DNA from: Ramlibacter tataouinensis TTB310
Lineage (GTDB): Bacteria; Pseudomonadota; Gammaproteobacteria; Burkholderiales; Burkholderiaceae_C
Direction of reading: 5' to 3'
Assembly: GCF_000215705.1 (NCBI RefSeq)
Contig: NC_015677.1
Span: forward strand, 3,112,001-3,176,000
Length of the DNA: 64,000 bases
Shown here: in pieces, positions 50,782-60,012 of the stretch
How positions within the stretch are numbered: the stretch's first letter is position 1
How the letters are laid out: each line of letters begins with the position of its first letter
Notes under the pieces: generated by a model
What the model was told of the DNA's origin: nothing
Seen by the model: only the letters and a program-made list of their open reading frames with translations
Database searches by the model: none
Program-made: the position numbers and the translations under genes

Positions 50782-51894
50782 ATGCCCAAGCTGCCGATAC
50801 CACCTGCCACCTTCTACGCCCTCAAGGAATACGCCAAACTGAAGGCCGTCGAGGTCGCGGTCGGCGGTGCCACCTCGACGCGGAAGGCGTCCAGCGCCAT
50901 CGGCCTGCTCGCCCGGACCGCCACGACGGTGGCCAGCGGCGCCACGCGGCCCTCGCAGGCACCGCGAGTGGGCCTGCGTAGTCTGGCTGGCGCCATGGCG
51001 GGCTCGACAGCCAGCCGTGAGACCGCCAGCCGCGCACGCAGCGGGGAGTCCTCCCACGGCTCCACGGCTCAGACCCCCGGACCGGTCAAGCAGACCTTGG
51101 GCGTGCAGCGGGCGACCATGGCGGAGGCTCCTGCGCGGCAAGCGCAAGCCGATGCCGCGTCGCTGCAGGCGCAGGCGCGTGACGGAAGCGAAGGCTCCCG
51201 CGTCGCGCACACAGAGTCGGTCACGGCGCAGGCGTCGCGGATGCGGGCGTTCGTGGCCAGGCGCGCCGGGCCGAGCCCGGAGGCGCTGCTGGTGCATGAC
51301 AGCATCATGAATACCATCCAAACACTGCGTGAGCGCAACCGCCAGATGAGTCAGCTGCTGCACGAAATGCCACTGGATACGCAACGGCAGCAGGACAGCG
51401 CGACCGGTCTGACCGCACGGGACCGATCGCCCTACGACGCCACCGTCCCCGACGTCGGGCCGAGGGCTGCCGCGGCCTACAAGGCGCTGGAGCTGGAACC
51501 CGGCGCGCATTGGCGCGAGGTTTTCAGCGTCGGCCAGCAGCCCTTGTCGGCCGCGCTGAAAGGCGCCGTCGAGCAGAAGCAGCAGGAGCTCGAAGACCGC
51601 TTCAGGGACGACGGCGACGTGAGCGACGCCGTGCTCAACATCCTGAGCGAGGCCCGTGCCGCATGCCAGGCCGAACTGGATCACCCGCCCGGTCAGGAGG
51701 CCCCCACGGCGGGCGGCGACCAGTCACTCAGGCAGGCGGATGGTGGCAAGTCGGTCGCTGAAGAAGCCAGCGACACGCAACCGCAGCCGAACAGCGCTGT
51801 CCAGCGGTGGCTGGAGCAGATGTCCACGGATGCAAAAGCCAGTGACGCAACGACCCAGACCGGCACGCATGCCGGCTCCCAATCGCGTTCTTGA
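50782..51894 (+). CDS. Candidate T3SS effector, unknown family
   Basis: A 370-residue protein with no family I recognise. The N-terminal 150 residues are rich in Ala, Ser, Thr and Arg and low in acidic residues (TRKASSAIGLLARTATTVAS), typical of type III signals; the central part is helical (VHDSIMNTIQTLRERNRQMS) and the C-terminus Gln/Ser/Thr-rich. Upstream in-frame ATGs exist (e.g. 50755, 50689), but the MPKLPIPP start fits the hrpII box distance best. Together the box and composition argue for an HrpB-controlled secreted effector. Confidence 0.72.
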   Translation: MPKLPIPPATFYALKEYAKLKAVEVAVGGATSTRKASSAIGLLARTATTVASGATRPSQAPRVGLRSLAGAMAGSTASRETASRARSGESSHGSTAQTPGPVKQTLGVQRATMAEAPARQAQADAASLQAQARDGSEGSRVAHTESVTAQASRMRAFVARRAGPSPEALLVHDSIMNTIQTLRERNRQMSQLLHEMPLDTQRQQDSATGLTARDRSPYDATVPDVGPRAAAAYKALELEPGAHWREVFSVGQQPLSAALKGAVEQKQQELEDRFRDDGDVSDAVLNILSEARAACQAELDHPPGQEAPTAGGDQSLRQADGGKSVAEEASDTQPQPNSAVQRWLEQMSTDAKASDATTQTGTHAGSQSRS

Positions 51895-52049
51895 TCCACC
51901 CGCCGCGGCGGGTACGCCGCGCGCATCGGCGCGGGCCGGGTGGTCAGTGACTTTTCCCGATCCGGGGCAAGGCTGCGGATGACACGCGCGACACGCCGGC
52001 ACCTTGCCGAGTGCCGGCGCCCACGCGCAAGAGGCTCGCAGGCCCTCGC

Positions 52050-53072
52050 TCACGCCGCCCCGGGTGCGGGCGCCCCGTCCGCCGCGGCCGGCAGCTGATT
52101 GCGGCGGGCCTGCAGGGCCTGCAGTCCGTCTTCGGTTTCGATGCTCAGCGAGCGCGCCAGAACGGCGACATCCTTCGAGGCCACCTGTTCGTCGGTGACG
52201 CTCGAGCGCACCACGAGGGACTCGATCTGTCCGCGATCGCGGCCTTGCAGCTCCAGCGCCCGACCCACCAGGTCTCGCTCCTCGGCCGACGCGAGCAGCC
52301 AGGCCTGGGCGCTGATGGCGTCCTCGTGCGCGTCCGCGGGCTGGTTGGCAATCGCCGACAAGCGGCCGGCGCCGTCGTCGGGAATGTCGTTGCGAAGTTC
52401 TTGGAAGAGCGCTTTCGCCTGCTGCCTCAGCTCGGGCGGATACGACATGCTGTTGAGCGCCAGGGCGAATAGCGGCCCCGCCTGCATCCGCGCAGGAAGC
52501 GCCTTCAGGCCCGACTTGAAGGCGTCCAGGTCATCGGACGAGAGGATGGCCGCCGAATGACCCGACAGACGCATCGCGTCATGCTCGTGCAGCTTCTGCC
52601 GCACGTGAACGTTTCCTTGTTCCACCATGGCCGCGAGCGGCGAGAGCTGCGCCGCGAACTTCTGCTGGAGGCCGTTTTTGAAGCCCTTCTTGACGTGGGT
52701 TCGCAGGCCGGTGGCATCGCCCCGCAATTCCATGCGATCGCGCACCTTGTCGGACTGCGAGCGACTCAGGTCCCCCAGCGCCTCGCTCGTGCGCCTCAAG
52801 CCGCGCGCCAGCATCTCCGCACCCACCACGTTCTCAGGCGTGATCTCCGTGGCAGTTGGACGGTTCATGCGCGCACGCAGCTCGCTGGCAGTCTTGCGCA
52901 AGCTGGTGGGCGAACCTTCGGCCTGCGTGCGGGTGCTCGACATGCCCTCCAACATCGCATTGCGTGCCTGTCTGCCCATCGTCCTGGCTTCGGCGTTGAA
53001 AGTCTCCTTCAAGCCGCTGCCGATTTGGCGCAGGCTCTGCTGCAAGGAGGTGATGCCGGAAGACTTTCCCAT
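52050..53072 (-). CDS. Unknown protein, candidate T3SS effector or helper
   Basis: A 340-residue protein of unknown family. Predicted mostly helical; starts MGKSSGITSLQQSLRQIGSG, polar and Ser-rich as in T3SS substrates. Middle region: LSPLAAMVEQGNVHVRQKLH; DDLDAFKSGLKALPARMQAG. It lies between the effector candidate at 50782 and the gene at 53184, both probably HrpB-controlled, and is 111 bp downstream of the latter in the same direction, so they may share a transcript. No enzymatic motif was found. Confidence 0.7.
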   Translation of the reverse strand: MGKSSGITSLQQSLRQIGSGLKETFNAEARTMGRQARNAMLEGMSSTRTQAEGSPTSLRKTASELRARMNRPTATEITPENVVGAEMLARGLRRTSEALGDLSRSQSDKVRDRMELRGDATGLRTHVKKGFKNGLQQKFAAQLSPLAAMVEQGNVHVRQKLHEHDAMRLSGHSAAILSSDDLDAFKSGLKALPARMQAGPLFALALNSMSYPPELRQQAKALFQELRNDIPDDGAGRLSAIANQPADAHEDAISAQAWLLASAEERDLVGRALELQGRDRGQIESLVVRSSVTDEQVASKDVAVLARSLSIETEDGLQALQARRNQLPAAADGAPAPGAA

Positions 53073-53183
53073 GGTGTGCTCCTGGATGATGGTTGTCGCA
53101 TTACGCGTCCACCGTGTGGGCCCGATAAGCCGCCCACCCGATGCGAAGTTCCGCTTCCCAAAGCCACCGCGCGCCAGCGGCGC

Positions 53184-54548
53184 TCATGGCGCGAGGTGGG
53201 CCGCGATCTTCGCCAGGTTCCCGGCGAAGCGGCCTATGCGCACCGTCATGGCGGCCATGTCGACCTGGTCGGCCTGTCGCGCCAGACCCACTGGCTGCTG
53301 AGCGCGGTAAGCCCGGCAGCGGCCTTGGTATTCCCGATAGAAAGCGTTGTCGCGCTCGACGGACCGCATCAGCTCGCCCAGTTCGCCGAGCAGCGCGTCC
53401 GCCTCGCTGCGCAGCCGCGAATGCGCATCGGGCTGGCCCGGCGGCGGCGCGGGCAGTTTCCGCAACGTCTCCATCAGCTCGTTCGCCTGCGCGTACATCT
53501 GTTGCGCCTGTCGGTCCACGCGCGCGGACTTGGCGAGGAACTCGTCCAGTTTCTCCTCCTGGTGATGCACCGAGCGAAACAGCTCCTGCGTGAACGGAAT
53601 GTGCACGGCCGACACGAGTTCGCGGGCGCGCGTGCGCCAGCCGCGGCCGCCCCCGCCCTCCTTAACCTCGCCGGCCTGCAGCCTGGCCAACGCCGCGTCG
53701 CCTTTCACGATCGACTGGGCCGCCTGCTCGCGGTCCTTCGTGAACTGCTTGACCGTCTGCGCCATCCGCACCAGCGAGTAGGCGGCCTTGGCCGGGCTGA
53801 TCGGGTTGGGCAGCAGCACGGCGGTGCCCGCGTTCGCCGCCACCGATACCGCCTGCATCGTGAGCCTCACGCCGAAGCGGGCGTTGCTCGCGCGCAGGGC
53901 CAGGTCGCGCTGCTTCTGCAGGCTCCACTCGCGCTGGACGGCTTGCTCGATCTTCGCCTGCTGCGCCGACGCGATGCCGCGGCACGCCGACTCGAAGGTG
54001 CGCTGCCGCTCCGCCGCCTCGCGCGGCGACGCCGGCGGGCGCTGCGCCACGGAGGCGTCGAACTCGCGGATCGCGCTCTTCACCTCGCGCGAGGCATCCT
54101 GGATGGACTCGAAAGCCTTGAGCTGCAGACGCTGGAGCACCAGGTCCTCGCGGCTGCCACCATAGCCGCCCAGCAGCCGCGGGTCGTCGCACGTCACCGA
54201 GACAGTCATGAGAGGCACGGTGACATGCCGCGTCGGCAGGTCCGCCGCGAGGTCCACGCTGGCAAGCACCCGCGGCTCAGCCGCGGGGGTCGCCATCCGG
54301 TCACGCATCGAGGCCAGCTTGCCCAGACTGGCCGTCAGGGGCTGCCGCGCCGCGAACGCATCCGCCGCAGTGGCCGGGGTGAGCGTGGCCGGGGTGAGCG
54401 TGGCCGCGGCCGCGCGCGGTGGCGGCAGGCCGGCGCACCTGCCGGGCAAGGATCGGTCTTTGGCCGGCGGCGCCGCCGTCCCGGGCGCGGGATCGTTGGC
54501 GACCGGGCGTCTTCCGAGCCCGAGAATGTGGAGGTGGACGTGTTGCAC
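53184..54548 (-). CDS. Unknown protein, candidate T3SS-secreted protein
   Basis: A 454-residue protein without a recognised domain. I chose the GTG at 54548: AAGGA lies six bases upstream, and a near-hrpII box lies 74 bp upstream, matching the spacing at perfect boxes. The N-terminus is Pro/Ala/Thr-rich with a direct repeat (ATLTPATLTPAT). The central part is helical, with long charged helices (SVHHQEEKLDEFLAKSARVD) and one possible hydrophobic stretch (VSVAANAGTAVLLPNPI). It could be a translocator or effector. A start at MRDRMAT, about 80 residues in, is possible. Confidence 0.65.
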   Translation of the reverse strand: MQHVHLHILGLGRRPVANDPAPGTAAPPAKDRSLPGRCAGLPPPRAAAATLTPATLTPATAADAFAARQPLTASLGKLASMRDRMATPAAEPRVLASVDLAADLPTRHVTVPLMTVSVTCDDPRLLGGYGGSREDLVLQRLQLKAFESIQDASREVKSAIREFDASVAQRPPASPREAAERQRTFESACRGIASAQQAKIEQAVQREWSLQKQRDLALRASNARFGVRLTMQAVSVAANAGTAVLLPNPISPAKAAYSLVRMAQTVKQFTKDREQAAQSIVKGDAALARLQAGEVKEGGGGRGWRTRARELVSAVHIPFTQELFRSVHHQEEKLDEFLAKSARVDRQAQQMYAQANELMETLRKLPAPPPGQPDAHSRLRSEADALLGELGELMRSVERDNAFYREYQGRCRAYRAQQPVGLARQADQVDMAAMTVRIGRFAGNLAKIAAHLAP

Positions 54549-54622
54549 AGGTCGTCCTTGGAATAGCGTCGTGGATCGGCTTTGATGGTCGGCGGGCGGC
54601 GGCCACGTCGGCGATGGAGCGG

Positions 54623-54646
54623 CGAAGTTCCGTGCGGCGCTGCGAC
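54623..54646 (-). promoter_or_regulatory. Imperfect hrpII box
   Basis: On the minus strand GTCG-N16-TTCG, one base off the TTCG-N16-TTCG consensus, with the same distance (about 74 bp) to the GTG start of the gene at 53184-54548 as the perfect boxes show to theirs. Weaker than the other two. Confidence 0.4.
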
Positions 54647-54666
54647 GGCGAGGCGCGCCGGGAGCC

Positions 54667-55428
54667 TCAGTCCTCTCCCGCTGGTCCGCAGGACCGCGCG
54701 TACGCAGCCGCCGGCGAAGCAGGTTCGCCGCCCTCCCCGCCTTGCTGGTAGCGGCCGCGCCATTCCAGCACCGACTGCACGTAGGCTCGGGTCTCGGCAT
54801 ACGGTGGCACGCCCGCCCAGCGGGCCACCGCGCCTTCGCCGGCGTTGTAGGCGGCGAGCACCAAGTCCAGGCGGTCCGGGAACTTGTCGCGCAGCCGGCG
54901 CAAGTGGCGCGCGCCGGCGCGCAGGTTGGTCGCGGGGTCGAGCAGCGCCCGGCGCGGAGCCGCGACACCGAGGCCAGCCGCCGTGGCAGGCATGATCTGC
55001 ATCAGTCCGATGGCGCCCTTCGGCGAAACCGCCAGGGGATTGAAGGCCGACTCCACGTGGACCATGGCCCTCACCAGCGACGCTTCGTGGCCGAATGCGG
55101 CCGCCGCCGCCTCGATCTGTCGCGACAGCTCACCCGGAATCCGTGGCAGCTTCGGCACCCCGCCGGCCGCTCCGACGCGCAGGCCCTTCTCCAGCGAAAG
55201 CCCGGGGCCTGGGGACGCCTGCGGCGGCAGCAGCCGCAAGCCACCGCAATCGGACGCCACCGCCAGCCGCGGCGGCGCCCGCTGCTCGCGCGCAGGCGCC
55301 AGCCGCAGGCCGTCGCACATGATCGCCGGCGCATACGCGCCCATCCAGAGCAGCAGGATGGCGCGCAGCCACGCGGCCAGGTGCCCCGACGCCACCCAGA
55401 CGCCGGGCAGCGTGCCGTCCGGTGCCAT
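54667..55428 (-). CDS. Lytic transglycosylase (SLT domain), T3SS-associated
   Basis: A 253-residue peptidoglycan-cleaving enzyme. A hydrophobic N-terminal stretch (AAWLRAILLLWMGAYAPAIM) suggests Sec export or a membrane anchor. The SLT domain begins near residue 105: LVRAMVHVESAFNPLAVSPK with catalytic Glu, GAIGLMQIMPATAAGLGV, TNLRAGARHLRRL and VLAAYNAGEGAVARWAGVPP. Its start overlaps the hrpB stop (TGATG), so it is cotranscribed with the regulator. It probably makes room for the secretion apparatus in the cell wall. It is unlike the harpin-type transglycosylase at 49111. Confidence 0.88.
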   Translation of the reverse strand: MAPDGTLPGVWVASGHLAAWLRAILLLWMGAYAPAIMCDGLRLAPAREQRAPPRLAVASDCGGLRLLPPQASPGPGLSLEKGLRVGAAGGVPKLPRIPGELSRQIEAAAAAFGHEASLVRAMVHVESAFNPLAVSPKGAIGLMQIMPATAAGLGVAAPRRALLDPATNLRAGARHLRRLRDKFPDRLDLVLAAYNAGEGAVARWAGVPPYAETRAYVQSVLEWRGRYQQGGEGGEPASPAAAYARSCGPAGED

Positions 55429-56909
55429 CAGGCGGTACGGGTCGGCGCTGGCTCGCGGCGTGCCAGCGTGTCGGCCGGCGTCTCCCGGAAATGCTTGCGG
55501 TAGGACGACACCAGGGTCGAGCGGTTGCGAATGCCCCAGCGCGCCGCCGTTTCCAGGACGGAGCTGCCGCAGCCTTCGGACTGCAATAGGTCGTCGTGGA
55601 TGCGCTCGATCCGGCTGCGCCGCAGCACCTCAATGGGCGTCATGCCCAGGTAGCATCGGAACGCCGACTGCACGGCCCGCTCGCTGACGCCGATGTGGCC
55701 TGCGATCTCGCGCACGCTCAGGTCGGCGCGGTCCATCTGCGCGAGCAGGTAGCGGTAGGCACGGCGGTACCTGGCCGGCAGCGCCAGCTCGACCTCGTCC
55801 CGCGCCTCGCCCGCACGCGGGTTCGGCACTTTCACCGCCGGCATCTTCTGCACCTCGTTGCGCAGGCACATGACGGACTCCATGGCGTAGCGCTGGTAGT
55901 GGCGCAGGCATTCGTCGTTCTGGCCCGCCATCTCGCACAGCTTCGCGCGGCAATACGACAGCTCGAAGTTCCAGCGCTGGGGGCCTTCCGCCTGGCGGCC
56001 AGACAGCGGCTCCAGCAAGCTGCGCGCGAGTTCCGCGTCATGCGCCACGATGGCGGCCAGCGCGCCCTCGATGCGGTACTGGCGCTCCGCCGCGGCCAGG
56101 TGCATGCGCCGCAGCCAGGACAGGTGCTCGTGCGCCGGCGCCAGCGCGCGCGCATGGCCCATGCACGCTTGCACCAGGGTCAGCAGGTACTGCAATCGCC
56201 GTGCGAGCAGCGGGTGGCCGGCCACCGTCGCCATGCCGTCGCGCAGCTCGCAAGCGAGGTCGCTGTCGCTATGGTGTGCACGGGTGCAGGCCGAATCGGA
56301 CTGCCAGAAGATGTGGTCGGCCAGGACGGCGTTGGTGCGGATTGCGTACTGCACCGAGAGTTCGATCCGCACCAGGCGCAGGAACAGCCGCAGCGCGGCG
56401 TTGTCGGCGGCATCGTGCGGGCCCGCGGCGGACAGCCGTGCGGACGCATCGTCCATCGCCGCCGCGGCCATGTCGCTGCGGCCCAGGGCATGGTGGGTCA
56501 GGGCTGCGCCGGCCAGCGCCTCCACCCGCTGCGCCAGGGTTGCGGCGTCATCCTCCACCACGCGCGCGAAGCTGGCCACCGCCGCGCCGTAGCGCCGCTG
56601 GTACAGGCACAGGAACCCGGTGTTGCGGCAAGAGGCGACGCGCACCTGCCCGCGCGGCGCGGCCGCGGCCGCAGTGAGCGCCTGGCGATAAAGGTCCTCG
56701 GCCTCCTCGGCGCAATCCTGCGCCAACATGAGGTCGGCCGCCAGAGTGGCCTGCTCCATCGCCGCGGTGCCGGTGCCGGCCACCGCGCCCTTTTCCAGGG
56801 CCTCCATGGCCAGCGACGACGCCGCTTGCGCCCGTCCTTCGAGCACCATGGGCACCAGCTCCCGCGCGGTCGAAGAACGGGTCATGGCAGTCAGCATGTA
56901 GAAAAACAC
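55428..56909 (-). CDS. hrpB: AraC-family T3SS master activator HrpB-like
   Basis: A 493-residue regulator with a long alpha-helical, TPR-like N-terminal region (about 1-375), as in Ralstonia HrpB, and a C-terminal AraC domain: LSVREIAGHIGVSERAVQSA, FRCYLGMTPIEVLRRSRIER and WGIRNRSTLVSSYRKHF. I chose the GTG at 56909 because GGAG is five bases upstream; ATGs at 56897 and 56885 are alternatives. HrpB binds hrpII boxes, and two perfect copies are present at 49978 and 50692. I found none before hrpB itself, so it is probably controlled from above (HrpG-like). It is followed by the transglycosylase gene. Confidence 0.85.
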   Translation of the reverse strand: MFFYMLTAMTRSSTARELVPMVLEGRAQAASSLAMEALEKGAVAGTGTAAMEQATLAADLMLAQDCAEEAEDLYRQALTAAAAAPRGQVRVASCRNTGFLCLYQRRYGAAVASFARVVEDDAATLAQRVEALAGAALTHHALGRSDMAAAAMDDASARLSAAGPHDAADNAALRLFLRLVRIELSVQYAIRTNAVLADHIFWQSDSACTRAHHSDSDLACELRDGMATVAGHPLLARRLQYLLTLVQACMGHARALAPAHEHLSWLRRMHLAAAERQYRIEGALAAIVAHDAELARSLLEPLSGRQAEGPQRWNFELSYCRAKLCEMAGQNDECLRHYQRYAMESVMCLRNEVQKMPAVKVPNPRAGEARDEVELALPARYRRAYRYLLAQMDRADLSVREIAGHIGVSERAVQSAFRCYLGMTPIEVLRRSRIERIHDDLLQSEGCGSSVLETAARWGIRNRSTLVSSYRKHFRETPADTLARREPAPTRTA

Positions 56910-57230
56910 TTGCGCTCCTTGATAGTGGGTGGTGTGAACGGGACACAACGCAGGTTAGGAGCAGGACGACGCCAACACTTTCACGAATCGTCAGACAAGC
57001 TTCGCTACAGCCATTGCAAAGGAAAGCATGTCCGTGATGGCGTGCGCTGCGGCGCGATGGCCTTTGGTTCGGGTTCCGCGCAGGCAAGCCGGTGCGATGC
57101 GAACGACGGCGGCGCGGGTCGGTGACAACCCCGTGAATCGACCGCAGCCTCTTTGAAAGCAGATGTGGAACTCGCCCTCCGAAGAAGGCCGGGGGTGGCC
57201 CGGGGAGCGCGCGCGAGCAGCCGCGAGTGG
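56910..57230. other. Non-coding gap between hrcT and hrpB
   Basis: No gene is seen in 321 bases. It must hold the hrpB promoter and probably the terminator of the hrcT operon. Searched for TTCG-N16-TTCG in both directions without a hit. Confidence 0.6.
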
Positions 57231-58031
57231 TCAGTGCGGCAGCAGCTTCTCGAGCCTTGGCAGCAGGTCGCGCGGCAGCAGGTGCTGCCGGGCCTCCGCG
57301 ACGAACACGCCGCAGAGCAAGGCGAGCAGCAGCATGGCCACGGCGCCCTTAACCGGCTGCGCCAGCGAATGCGGCTCCAGCTTGTCCGCCGCGCGCGTTA
57401 CCAGCCCGAAGCCCAGGTCGATCAGCACCAGCACCAGCAGCACCGGCGCCGCGAACTTCACGGTTGCCGTCATCAGGCCGTCAACCTCGCGAAGGAAGAA
57501 GACCTCGGAGAAACCCTCGGTCGACGGCATCGGCGCCAGCAGCGGCCATACCTTGAACGATTCGAACACAGCGCCCAGCAGCACCAGCATGCCGCCCAAC
57601 GCGAAGAACACCGCGATCACCAGCTGCAGCAGCATGTCGGACACGGGCGTGCTTTGCTGGCCGCTCAGTGGGTTGGTCATCTGCACGTTGTTGTAGCCGG
57701 CCTGGGTGTCGACCAGGGCGCCAACGCACTCGGCGACCCAGAACACCGTGGATACGGCGAATCCCAGCACCAGCCCGATCACGGCCTCCTTGATGGCCAG
57801 CGTGAGCCAGCTGGACGCCGGCAGGTTGCCCACGTCCTGCGCCGGCATGCCGGCGGCGATGAACAGGCCCACCAAAATGACGAAGCCGGTACGCACCATG
57901 CCTTGGACGGCCTCGCCCGCCATGGCCGGCAGCACGAGAAAAATCACGTACAGGCGCAGGCTGCACAGCGCAACAGTCTTCAGAATATCGGCGAAGCCAG
58001 TCCCAATGTGCGCCAAGTCGAACTCATACAT
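57231..58031 (-). CDS. hrcT: T3SS export apparatus protein HrcT (SctT/FliR family)
   Basis: A 266-residue inner-membrane protein with about six hydrophobic segments (e.g. VGLFIAAGM; LLQLVIAVFFALGGMLVLLG; APVLLVLVLIDLGFGLVTRA). Family motifs: AGYNNVQMTNPLSGQQSTPV and KEAVIGLVLGFAVSTVFWVA. It completes the HrcRST gate. It is the last gene of the pilin-hrpB1-to-hrcT operon and overlaps hrpB7 by eight bases. hrcC, which follows hrcT in several Hrp2 clusters, is not here. Confidence 0.93.
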   Translation of the reverse strand: MYEFDLAHIGTGFADILKTVALCSLRLYVIFLVLPAMAGEAVQGMVRTGFVILVGLFIAAGMPAQDVGNLPASSWLTLAIKEAVIGLVLGFAVSTVFWVAECVGALVDTQAGYNNVQMTNPLSGQQSTPVSDMLLQLVIAVFFALGGMLVLLGAVFESFKVWPLLAPMPSTEGFSEVFFLREVDGLMTATVKFAAPVLLVLVLIDLGFGLVTRAADKLEPHSLAQPVKGAVAMLLLALLCGVFVAEARQHLLPRDLLPRLEKLLPH

Positions 58032-58542
58032 GGCCTGCCGGGTCCCCGGGTTGCCGGCGGCGCCCGCCGACGCGCACGGTGGCCATCTCCTCGGCCTCCT
58101 CGTCGGAGGCTTCGTCTTCTTGCACCTGCCTCGCCTTCAGTGCCGCGCCGATTTGAGCGTCGAAGCGTTCCAGGCGCTCCTGGTTGCGGCGCCACGCCGC
58201 CTGCGCAGCCAGCACCAGCTGCTGCTGCCGCTGGGCCACCGACTCCAGGCGCCTGACAGCCTTGTCGGCGTCCCCCTTGTGGGACACCCGGGTCTCGATC
58301 TCGAGGTCGGCCGTGCGGATGTGCGCCGAGGTAAAAGTGTGGTCCAGCATGCGCGAGCGCGCTTCGAGCGCCTGCTGGTGCCGCGCGATGCAGTCGTCGC
58401 GCTGGGTGCGCGCGGCCTCCGAGGCCGCCATGCATCGCTCCAGCTCGGCGCGCTGCTGCGCGAGATCTTTTTCCAGCGCTTTTCCGCGTCGGCGCCGCAT
58501 CTCGGCCAGCGTGCGCAGGCTGCGGATCTCCGGATCGGCCAT
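58024..58542 (-). CDS. hrpB7: T3SS stalk/coiled-coil protein HrpB7 (SctO family)
   Basis: A 172-residue protein, almost entirely charged coiled coil (RTLAEMRRRRGKALEKDLAQ, QRAELERCMAASEAARTQRD), between hrcN and hrcT as in all Hrp2 systems. SctO/FliJ-type proteins link the ATPase to the export gate. The call is by position, size and coiled-coil character; sequence is poorly conserved across species. Confidence 0.85.
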   Translation of the reverse strand: MADPEIRSLRTLAEMRRRRGKALEKDLAQQRAELERCMAASEAARTQRDDCIARHQQALEARSRMLDHTFTSAHIRTADLEIETRVSHKGDADKAVRRLESVAQRQQQLVLAAQAAWRRNQERLERFDAQIGAALKARQVQEDEASDEEAEEMATVRVGGRRRQPGDPAGHV

Positions 58543-58552
58543 GCGGTTGCCG

Positions 58553-59872
58553 TCAATTCACCAGCGACCCGAGGTGCGCCAGCGTTTCCTCGAAGGGCTG
58601 GAGGTCGGTCGTGGCCTGGCTCAGGAAGGCGCGGATGTGGTCGATGCGCTCCACCGCCGCATCAGCCAGCGGGTCGTTCCCGGCCTTGTACTCGCCCACC
58701 TGCAGCAGCATCTCGACCTCGTCGTACTTGGCCATCAGGCTGCGCAGGGTGGAGGCCATGGCGGCATGCTCCTTGGGCACCACCTGCGTCATTACGCGGC
58801 TGAGGCTGCCCAGGACGTCGATGGCGGGATACTGGTTCTTGGCCGCGATGCGCCGCGACAAGATCATGTGGCCGTCGAGGATACCTCGTACCTCTTCGGC
58901 GATCGGGTCGCCGCCGCTCTCGTCCTCGACCAGCACGGTGTAGAGCGCGGTGATCGAGCCGGTCGCACCCATGCCGGTGCGCTCGAGCAGGCGAGGCAGC
59001 TCGGCGAACACGGAGGGCGGGAATCCGCGCCGCGCGGGTGGCTCCCCCGCGGCCAGGCCGATCTCGCGCTGCGCGCGCGCGAAGCGGGTCAGCGAATCCA
59101 TCATCAGCAGCACCTTCTGCCCGTGGTCGCGGAAGTACTCCGCCACCGCCGTCGCGACGTAGGCAGCCTTGGCCCGCTCGATCGACGAGCGGTCGGAGGT
59201 GGCGCACACCACCACCGAGCGCGCCATGCCCTCTTCGCCCAGGATGAACTCGACGAATTCGCGCACCTCGCGCCCGCGCTCGCCGATGAGGGCGATCACG
59301 CTGACATCGCACTGCGCGCCGCGCGCCAGCATGCCCATCAAGGTGCTCTTGCCGGCGCCGGCCGGCGCGAAGATGCCCATGCGCTGGCCCTCGCCGAAGG
59401 TCATCAGGCCATCGATGATGCGCACGCCCGTGGGCAGCGGGTGCTCGATCATCGCCCGGCTCATGGGGTCGGGCGGGTCGGCAAACACCATTCTTTCCTC
59501 CGAGCCGGCGATCGGGCCCTTGCCGTCGATCGGGTCGCCCAGGCCGCCGATCACGCGGCCCAGCAGGCCGGGCCCCACCTTCACGGTGAGCGGCTTGCCG
59601 GTGCCCACGACGCGCGTGCTGTCGCTCACCCCCGTGAGCCCGCCAAACGGCGACAGCACAGCCCCGCCCTTGCCGAAGCCCACCACCTCGGCGCGCTGGA
59701 TCTTGCGGCCGCGCATGTCCTCCAGCTCGCAAAGCTCGCCGATGCGCACGTCCAGGCCGACGGCCCGGATCAGGGTGCCGACCACCTCGAACACCTTGCC
59801 GGTGCGCGCCAGCACCGACTCGTATTTGAGTTCGTCCTCCAGGGCCTGGGCAAAGCGCAGCAAGTCGCTCAT
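58553..59872 (-). CDS. hrcN: T3SS ATPase HrcN (SctN)
   Basis: A 439-residue F1-beta-like ATPase that unfolds and releases substrates. Walker A is [15 protein letters not shown], Walker [21 protein letters not shown]; also [16 protein letters not shown] and [20 protein letters not shown]. Full length, no disrupted residue. It lies between hrcL and hrpB7. HpaB-type chaperones dock to HrcN in related systems. Confidence 0.96.
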   Translation of the reverse strand: MSDLLRFAQALEDELKYESVLARTGKVFEVVGTLIRAVGLDVRIGELCELEDMRGRKIQRAEVVGFGKGGAVLSPFGGLTGVSDSTRVVGTGKPLTVKVGPGLLGRVIGGLGDPIDGKGPIAGSEERMVFADPPDPMSRAMIEHPLPTGVRIIDGLMTFGEGQRMGIFAPAGAGKSTLMGMLARGAQCDVSVIALIGERGREVREFVEFILGEEGMARSVVVCATSDRSSIERAKAAYVATAVAEYFRDHGQKVLLMMDSLTRFARAQREIGLAAGEPPARRGFPPSVFAELPRLLERTGMGATGSITALYTVLVEDESGGDPIAEEVRGILDGHMILSRRIAAKNQYPAIDVLGSLSRVMTQVVPKEHAAMASTLRSLMAKYDEVEMLLQVGEYKAGNDPLADAAVERIDHIRAFLSQATTDLQPFEETLAHLGSLVN

Positions 59873-60012
59873 ACAGCTTTCGACGCTCGCGGGCGCTCAA
59901 GGGTGCGGACAGGATGCATGCGCTCGACTGTGCGGCGTGCGGGAGGCGCGGATGCGCCGGCGAACGAACCCACGAGCGCGATTGCGAGCCCAGCTCGCCA
60001 GGAAGCCGCGGC

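Noticed and set aside
52557..54566. 669-residue plus-strand frame opposite the effector-candidate genes
   Set aside because: Composition (Arg, His, Leu, Gln) is that of an antisense shadow and it spans two separate minus-strand genes.
56910..57230. Possible hrpII or PIP box before hrpB
   Set aside because: Several single TTCG motifs occur, but none with the required 16-base spacing.
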